Positions 1 to 9,000 of a stretch of DNA of 23,923 nt are shown here, in pieces (positions within the stretch are counted from its first letter, which is position 1; the number at the start of each line of letters is the position of its first letter). A model generated the notes under the pieces. That model was not told the origin of the DNA. It saw nothing but the letters and a program-made list of their open reading frames with translations, and did no database searches. Source of the DNA: JAAEQG01 sp023133475 (lineage in GTDB: Bacteria > Planctomycetota > Phycisphaerae > UBA1845); contig DAOVLE010000053.1 in NCBI GenBank assembly GCA_030631415.1, positions 1-23,923 of the forward strand. Reading direction: 5' to 3'. The translations under genes and the position numbers were made by a program.

Positions 1-3000
1 AACCAGCCGCCGCCGCCGCCGCCACCACCGCCGCAGTCGCCGCTGTACAACACGCTCCATCCGCAGGTGGTGTAGACTTCGTCACCGCAGATCAGGTCGT
101 GGCATTCCCAAACGTGAACCGAGGTGCACGGAGTGCGGCTCTTGCCGGTCGGGATAACCAGCACCGGGACGGTTACACGACAAGGCCCGAACGGGTCCGC
201 CGGCGTGCAACCACCGGGCAGATCGCCGATCTCGGTGACCAGCGGGATCAACTCGTAAGCATCGTTGCTGTCCACGTTGAACCGCACGTTGTCGGCGGTG
301 ATCAGACCGTAGTTGGTGATCGTGAAGTCGATCTGGGCCGGCAGAGTCAGCGCATCGAGATCAATCGAGGTCGGCTCGATGACCACCACCGGCGCGGGGA
401 CCTGGGTCTCGAACACCGCTTCAATAGTAATGATATACTCGTCTTCGTAATCAATCGGGATCACGGTCCAGGAGTAGTTCACCACTTGGCGGGGCATGAA
501 GGCGTCGACTTCGATGACCTCAGCCGCCACCACCAGGATGGTGGTGCGGAAGGTTCCGTGCTCGTCGGCGGTGGCTTCGATGTCGTAGTAGGCTTCGGTG
601 AGGTTGGTGAACAGAATCTCGCCGTCGGCGTCGGTGTATCCGGTAGCCACCAGGTCGCCGGTGACGTGGTCGGAGATTGAGACCCGCGCCCCAGCCACCA
701 TCGGATAGCCCGTGGCGTAGTAGGTGAACTCGTCGGTGGTTCGCACCAGCAAGTCGCCGAGGCCCACCGAAGTGGCGATGAACCGGAAGGGGACGCCCAC
801 CGCGCTGCCGGGGCCTTGGACCGAGAAGGAACCGGTGTATTGGCCTAAGGGCAGGTCCTCGGGCGGATCGAGCTGCACCACAACCGCAGCCTCACCACCA
901 GGGGCGATGGGATCGAGCGGGGTGGGTGTAGCCAACGTGATCCACGACACCGCCGGGAGCAAAACATTCAATTCACCGGTCGCCGCCCCGCCGATGTTGC
1001 GGACGCGGAACTGAGTATAGGTCCGCTCGCCGCGAACCATCACGGTGTTGAGCTCTCCGCTGACAAGGTCTTCAGGCACCACGATAAGCGTCGGCGTGGC
1101 TGGTGCCACGGTGACCCACAGTGTCGTGGTGTCCGTCGCCCCCTGATCGCTGGTGAAGTTGATGGAGATGGGGTCGTTGACCGGCGTGTCGTCCGATGCG
1201 GTGACGGTGTAGTGCACCGCGGTGGTGGTCAGCCCAGCCAGCGTAGCCCCGTCTTCGATGGTCACCTCGACGGTGACATTCGCCGGTGCACCTTGCACCG
1301 AAGCCTGCACACCGGTGAGTGGAAGATCGCCGGGATTCTTCAACGAGAACTGGCTGCTTTGCGGAACCCCAGGGAAAACCGATTCGTAAACCGTCTTCGG
1401 AATAGTGAGCATCGACCACAACCGGAACTGATCGGAGACCGGAAGCCCCGAGGCATGACCCGGGCCTGCCGAGACACTGTACAAACCGCCCTCGGTCGGG
1501 CCGGGCTGGAAGACCACCTCGTACTGCCCGTCGCCGTCGCTGCGATCGGTCAGGCGGCGCTCGAAACCGCGGACGTTGACCCGCACCACTACGGGGACGT
1601 CAACGGCTGGATCGGATGTGCCTTCGATCACCGCTTGGCCTGTGATCGTGACGGGTGTCCCAGCCAGCGCGTCGTCGATGTCGGCATCGGCGGTGGCGGT
1701 GAAGGAGGCGGCTACGAAGGTGGCGTCATCGGCGGTGGTGTTGTCGTCCTCACCGCCTTCAAGCCCTTCGTGAACCGCGTTCATCGCGTCGGTGGTGACA
1801 ATGATGTAGTAATCACCGGGGACGGACGGGTAATGGAAGCTCGCCTGCCGCGTGTATGACTCGGTCGGATCCAGCGGCGTCTCACTTTGAGCGTTGCCCA
1901 GCTCGATGTCGTCGGGGCTGAGTTGATCGTCCAGCGATGCCACCACGCGGTCAATCCAGAATCCCGAAGCCGCCGCCGCACCGATATTCGTCACAGCCCA
2001 TTCCACCGTCACCGGTTGGCCGACGAGGCCGGAGATGGGCGTCACGATGTCACTCACCACCAGGTTGGGCCGGTCTGGCTGAGTGATGGTTGTGGCTGAT
2101 TCCGCCACCCAAACGTTATTGGCGGGATCGCCGGTTTCGATGACGCGATTGCCGCGATCGGTCTCGACGATGAAGTAGTAATCGCCGGCGAGGCTGTCCG
2201 GGATGGTCACCGAGACCTGCACGTTGTAATTCGCCTGGTCGTCCAAAGCCGTCGCGTGGGCTTCGGTCCGCAGCAGGATGTCGTTTCCGAAGACGGCGTC
2301 GTTCGACAGGTACACCGCGTCGATCCAGTACGGAACCGCCGTGGCGTCGCCGATGTTCTCGACCGTCCAGGTTACCTCGACGGTGCTCTCCGCCACGGCG
2401 TCTGAAGGCGCGGTCATCGCCGTAACAGCCAGGTCCGGGCGATTGTAAACCACGCCCGTGGTGGAGATGGTGCAGTTGTCGCTCTCGTTGGATTCGAGAA
2501 TGTCCTGCACCGTATCGGCACAGATGACGAAGAACAGGTTGTCGGTTCCCATCTCGGGGATCATCACGTCGGCTGACTGGGGCACGCCCTCGCCGGATGC
2601 GATCGTGTCTTCAAAGAGCACGTTTTGCAGCGCCGTGTCACCGCCCACCTGCCCGTCGGAGGAGACGTAGACGGTCATCAGGAACGAACCGTCGGTGGAT
2701 TCGCCTCCGCTGTTTGTGATGGTCCATTCGAGGTGTGCCGTCTTGCCGACCGCCACCGACGACGGAACCGAGATATCCAAGATTTGCAGGTTCGGCAGCG
2801 GGGGAAGCTCGACGGTCATCGGCCCGAACGAAGCGAGGTTGTTGGTCTCGTCGAGTTCTTCGATGGCGTTGTTGCCGTCTGCCTTGACCAGCACGTAGTA
2901 GTCGCCGTCGTGCGTCTGCAAATCCAACGGCAGGGTGACCACAAGCAATCCGGGATAGGCAGGGGCACCAGGCTCCAGCGGCGCCGCGTCGATAGACAGC

Positions 3001-6000
3001 GCCCCCAGGTAGCGGTCGTCGGTGCTCAGTTGCTCGTCGGTTGACAGGAAGACCAGGTCGCTCCACAGATCGGTGGCTGCCAGTGTACCGACGTTTTGGC
3101 CGGCCCATTCGACGGTGATCTCTTCGCCGAAGACGGCTGAACCCGGCGCAACGACATCCGCCGCCATAAGGTCTGGAGCAGGGGTGATTTCCACCTCGAT
3201 GGCATCGCTTGCCAGGACGTTATTTGATTCGTTCAGTTCCTGCACGGCGTTGCCGTTATCAGTCTTGACGATCAGGTAGGCGGTGTAGGCTTCGTAGCTG
3301 ACCGGCAGGGTGACGGTGCGGCTGACGCAATAGTGCTCACCGGGTGCCAGCGGGGCTTCGTTCATCGGGCTAAGCCGCAGCAACTGGTCACCGCCGTCCA
3401 GCACCTCGTTGTCCGACAGGTAGATAGCGTCCTGCCAGTTGATGAACACGGTATCGGAACCGGTGTTCTCGACGGAGTACTCCATGATTACCGTGTCACC
3501 GCCGGTGGCTGTCGTGGGCGCGAGCAGGGACATGACCTCCAGGTCCGGGACCAGCAGCGTAACGGTGGTCGATGCACTGGCAATCAGCCCAGCGGCATCC
3601 TTGACATTCAGGTAGATGGTCTCGCCATGTTGTGCGACGAGCGGCAGGAGCGTCTCGAAGGAGATGGTGGCGTCCGCTTGGGACACGAATCCGTCACCGA
3701 CCTGTCCGGGGTTGGTCGCGGGCGCGAAGTCCCACTCGACGGTCAGCGCCTCTCCGACATCCAGCGGCAGGTCGAGGTCATCCACGATTCCGGCAAACTC
3801 GACGAACTCGCCCGCCGTGATAGGCCCATACGGGCCACCAGCGTCAGCCGTGGGGGCGGTGCTCTCGTATCTGATAGAGGTCAGGTCCGTCCCGGGTTGG
3901 CCGTCGATGTCCGTCACCTCGAGCCCGACGGGGACATCGGTCCCGATGGCCAGCCCCTTGGCGATGGCTTCGGACAGAGTGATCGGCTGAAGTGGGTTGA
4001 CGCGGTCCACGTCGTCGTCAATGCCGTCGTCGCCCAGGTCCCACTGCACGCTCTCGATGTCGTCGAACCCACCAACGGTGCCGTCGGGGTCGAAGCTGGC
4101 GGTCGCGTCGAGCGTCGCGCCGGAGGTGTTGGCGTCGATCACATACGGGCCGCCCGCTGCCGCTATCGGAGGCAGGAGTTCCGCTTGCGTGAAACCGGCG
4201 TAGGTGACGTTCTCTTGGCTGAAGTTGTAGAACCCGACTTTACCCGGGCCTAGCGGGTCCGGATCGCTCACCAGGCCGGTGTTCCACAGCTCCGCGCCAT
4301 CGCTCTCGCGGTGGATGATGACACGGATGTTCCCGTTGGCCTGGTAGGTGAGGAAGAACTCGTATTGCACTCCGTACTGCCAGCCCCAACTGTTGGAGCC
4401 GGCATGCTCAGCCAACTCGACGATCTGCCCCTCGGTGGGTTCGATGTCCCACAGGTCCGGGCTTGGGCCGATGATCTTCACCAGTTTGAAACCGGCTTCA
4501 GCGCCGCCTTGATTCCCTTTCTTCCAGGAGAGCAAGTAGTAGCCTTCGCCAACGTCCGTGCCGCCCACGCCCTTGAACCCGAAGACAAAGCCGATGTAGT
4601 CATCGTCCCAGCCGCTGGGAACCAGGAAGCTCCCCTGGAACTGTGAGCCGGACAAGTCGAAGTCGCTGACAAAGAATGTCGGTTCGCCGTTGACGGTCTG
4701 GAGCACGCTTAGCCCGTCGGCAGCAACGACCCAGTTGCCCGCTCCGCCGCTTTCGTAGTCCACCTCCGACCAGGCGCACAGGCTGACCACGTCGGGAGTG
4801 TGGATGTAGAAGCTCTCATCGTCGATGGATGTGTTGTTTGGCTCGCCCGTGTACTCAGCCACATTGTCGTGTACGTCAGTGACCACCACGATCCAGTGCT
4901 CGCCCAGCACGTCTCCGGGCAGGATGACCGTCTCGGTGTGGGTGTAGATTTCCGTCGGTGCCAGATCACCGGTGTGGCTGAACGTTGCCAGCACGGTGTC
5001 ACCGCCGATCGCGGCGTCATCTGAAAGCAGGATGCGATCGGACCACGTGCCCGATGCGGTTGCAGTGCCGTTGTTGGTCACCGTCCAGGTCACCTCGAAG
5101 CTTTCGCCCTGAGCACCGGCGCAGGGAGTCGTGATATCCGTGACCTCAAGGTCGGGGGTTGCGAAGATCGAGACGCTGATCGTGTCGTCATCATCACGAC
5201 CGCCGTTGTCCTCAGCCAGCACCGTAATCTGGTGATCGCCGATCGAGAGCGACGAGGTCTCCAGAGTCTCGCCCGTGCCCAGTGAGCCGTCAAGATCGGA
5301 GGACCAGTCGTAGGTGAAGGGCGACTCACCATTGAACACCTGCGTGGTGAAGGTGATGCTTTCGCCCACGCCGAAGCTCGAACCATCCTCCGGCGAGTTG
5401 ATCTCGACCCTAAAGCCAATGGTGCCCTCGATGGTGGAGGAAATGCCCGGCGTATCGGGATTGTTCGAGTGCCAGGCGACGGTGTAGAGAATCCGCCCGT
5501 TTGGCTGGAGACCGTAGGGCGTCTGCCCGGGGCTCGAATCGTCGTACAGTTCGGTCCCCATGTTGTTCGGGGTGGTCATCAGCGGGTGGCCTGTATCGAC
5601 CGGGATCATATTCAAACTGAAATTGCAGCAGAAGGGCACAATGCCGATCAACGCATTGATCGAGTTGATCCCGCCCTGGTAGGCGTCGTGGTCGGTCCCC
5701 AGCACCAGCCCGCCGGACGGATTGGCACGGAGGTTCTCGAAGTAGTTTTCGGTGAGCCGTTGCCCCTCGTCGCCCCATCTTCCATTCCAGTAGGAGGAGA
5801 TGATCCGCCCGTCGCAGATGATGTCATAACCGGGGCGGGCGGCGCACCAGTCGGCGATGGCCTGCCAATCGGTCGGGTAGCTGTCCGCTCCGCTGGATAG
5901 GTCATAGACCCAGACCTGATCGTATCCGTTGCTGGTCAGCATATCAGCCACCTGCCCATCGGCTGAAAGCACGACGTAGGTGGCATTGGCTCCGGCGTTG

Positions 6001-9000
6001 ACCACCGTCTGATAGAGGCTGGCACCGTCGCCGTTGTAACCCCCGTTGACGGTGACCACCAGAACTTGCCGGCCGGGGTCCAGCGCAATTGTGAAACCGT
6101 CAACGTAGGTCTCTGCAAACCCCAGACCCGCCTGGTCCACGAAGCACTCCGATGCGATGGTGAGCGTGTATTCACCGGACGCAACTTGGGGAACGAAGCT
6201 GATCCGCCAAACCTCGCCACCGATGTGCTCGGGAGCACTAACCTCGATATCGCCGTTGGGGCCTGACAGCAGGATGTCGCCTTCGGCGCACCCATCGGCG
6301 AACACCGGCTCGCTGAACGTCAGGTCGATGTGATCGACGATCACGCTCACTTCGCCGGTTGGTGTCTGCTCGATAATTTCCGGCTGCACCGTGTCGATGG
6401 TGAAGCTGCCGGAGTATACGTCGTCGGGGTCTTCGCCGGGCGCCCCGTCACCGTCCTGGTCCATCTCCGATCCGGCGAGGTCCAGGATATGGGGAGCCAC
6501 CAGCAAGGTGTATGTTCCGTTGGTGGACAATTCGGCGAAGCTGATCCGCCACGTTTTGTCGCCCAGACCCTGGGGCGGGTCGCTGATGGGTATCTCGATG
6601 GTGTCAGGCCCGACCAGGGTGAGGTCGTCGGTTGTGAATGTATCCGGCTGAATCTCGTGGTTGAAGCGAATGTCGACAGAATCGACCGGGTAGTTCACCA
6701 GCCCGTCAGGCGTCTGCGACAGCACCCGCAACGGCGGTTCGGTTCCGAGGTAGATCGTGCCGACTCCGCCATCCTGGTGCCCCTGCCCGCCGCCGACGGT
6801 GATCTGGCCCATGTCAATTTGCAGGTCGGCGGTGTAGATAGCAACGCGCCCGCCGCCTCCGCCACCACCATACATATGCCCATTGCCCCCGGCGGCTGAT
6901 ATCGCCCCGGAACCGGCCAGCGAGCCGACAGTCAGGTAGATGCTACCACCGGAACCAGCCCCCCCACGGTCCCCAGCCCCGGAGTTTCCGTTGGCATTGA
7001 TCGTTCCATCCAGCGTCAGGGCGTTCATGACGGTGAGCATCAGTTTTCCGCCGGCGCGCCCTCCGGCCTGCCCGTAGCCGGTGGACCGCCCGCCACCACT
7101 GCCGAGGTGCGTCGGTTCGGTAGCCAACCCGTAGACCACGCCGCCGCTGGAGTTGGAGCCATTCCCGCCGGCCCCACCGTAGCCGCCACCACCACCATTG
7201 TGGTAGGCGCTCTGCCCAGCACCGGGACCGGTTGCCTCGCCGTCCCCTCGGCCATCAGCCGATAACCAGCCATTGCTATCGACGTTGGCATCCTCCAGAA
7301 CGGTGATGTCGAAAACGTCAATGCCGGTATCGTGGCTGAACACTCCGCCCGATTCGACATCCAGGTTGACGAAGGTCAAGGGCGTTTCGGGATAGACCTT
7401 CGCACTGTTGGCGATCGTCAGATCAAAGAAGACCGTCACCGGCCAAAGGCCCACATGCAAGCGGGTCAGCCCGCCGGCATTGCCGCCGTTATCGATCAGC
7501 AGGTGCCCATGGGCGGCGGCGGCGCGCTTCGTGAAGATCGTTCCCGCACCACCGCGTGAATGCCCTGGCCCCCCATAAGCTGTTATCGCACCCGAGAGCG
7601 TGTTGTCGTCGTAGTGGAAAGCAATTCGCCCGCCGGCACCACCACCACCGTGACTATGCCCACTGCCGCCATTGGCGGTCACGTCGCCACTGCCCGCCAG
7701 CGTGTCAGCCGCTATCCAGATACTACCCCCGGCACCTCCGCCGCCGCGATCCGCACTGCCGGCGTTGCCGCAGGCACTGATTGTCCCATCCAGAGTCAAA
7801 ACGCCGCCGACTGTCAGCTTGATCACACCACCGCCGGCACCGCCGTTGTAACCGTAGCCGGAGGAGCGACCACCTCCGCTGCCGAGATGTGCCGGCTCGA
7901 TCACCGAGCCATAAACGCCCCCCCCACCGCTACCATTGTAACCACTCCCTCCAACTCCACCATGTCCGCCGCCGCCGCCGCTATGGTAGGCGGTCTGCCC
8001 CGCGGCGGTGCCGCTCTCGCTACCGGAACCTTTGCCGTTGGCTAAGATCGCCCCGCCAACGTCCACGGTAAAGTCGCTCTCGGTGGTGAGGTCGAACACC
8101 GTCTGACCAGCCTCGTGGCTTAGCGTGCCGCCTGCCCTGATGTGGACCGAATAGAAACCCATCGCCTCCTCAGGCCAAACCAATGCCCCATTGGAAACGT
8201 CCAGGTCGAAGAGCCCATGACTCTGCCAAAAGGACGTGTTCAACCGCGTAAGCCCACCGGTGACACTTGCATTATCGATAACCAGCAAGCCCCGCGGCTC
8301 GGTGCTCACCTCGGTATAGACGGTTCCCGCACCACCGGGGTGATACCCTGATCCGCCATACGCCGACATCAAACCGCCAAACATGTTCACATCGGTGTAC
8401 ACCGCGATTCGCCCGCCGGCACCACCGCCGCCATAGGTGTTGCCACTTCCACCGTTGGCTATCAGATCGCCACTGCCCGCCAGCGTGCCGGCTGCAATCC
8501 AGACGCTACCGCCGGCGCCGCCGCCACCGCGATCCCATACGCCGGCGTTGCCGCCGGCGCTGATCGTTCCATCCAGCGTCAGAACACCGCCGACGCTCAG
8601 CTTAACTACTCCACCACCGGCACCGCCGTTTTGACCGTAGCTGGAGGAGCGACCGCCTCCGCTGCCGAGATGTGCCGGCTCGATCACCGAGCCGTAAACG
8701 CCCCCACCGCTACTGTGGGAACCACTCCCTCCAACTCCACCATGTCCGCCACCGCCACCGTCATAGTGGCTGGTCTGCCCCGCGGCGGTTCCGCTCTCGC
8801 TGCCGGAACCTTTGCCGTCGGCCAAAAGCGCCCCGTCAACGTCCACGGTAAAGTCGCTTTCGGTAGTGAGGTCGAAGACCGTCTGGCCGGCTTCGTGGCT
8901 CAGCGTGCCGCCTGCCCTGATGTGGACCGAATAGAAACCCATCGCCTCCTCAGGCCAGACCAACGCCCCATTGGAAACGTCCAGGTCGAAGAGCCCATGA

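Noticed and set aside
3333..4253. A 306-codon plus-strand frame and several other plus-strand frames over 1-10715
   Set aside because: They are antisense shadows of the giant gene, which reads as recognisable CARDB, PKD and TSP-C modules in one unbroken frame.
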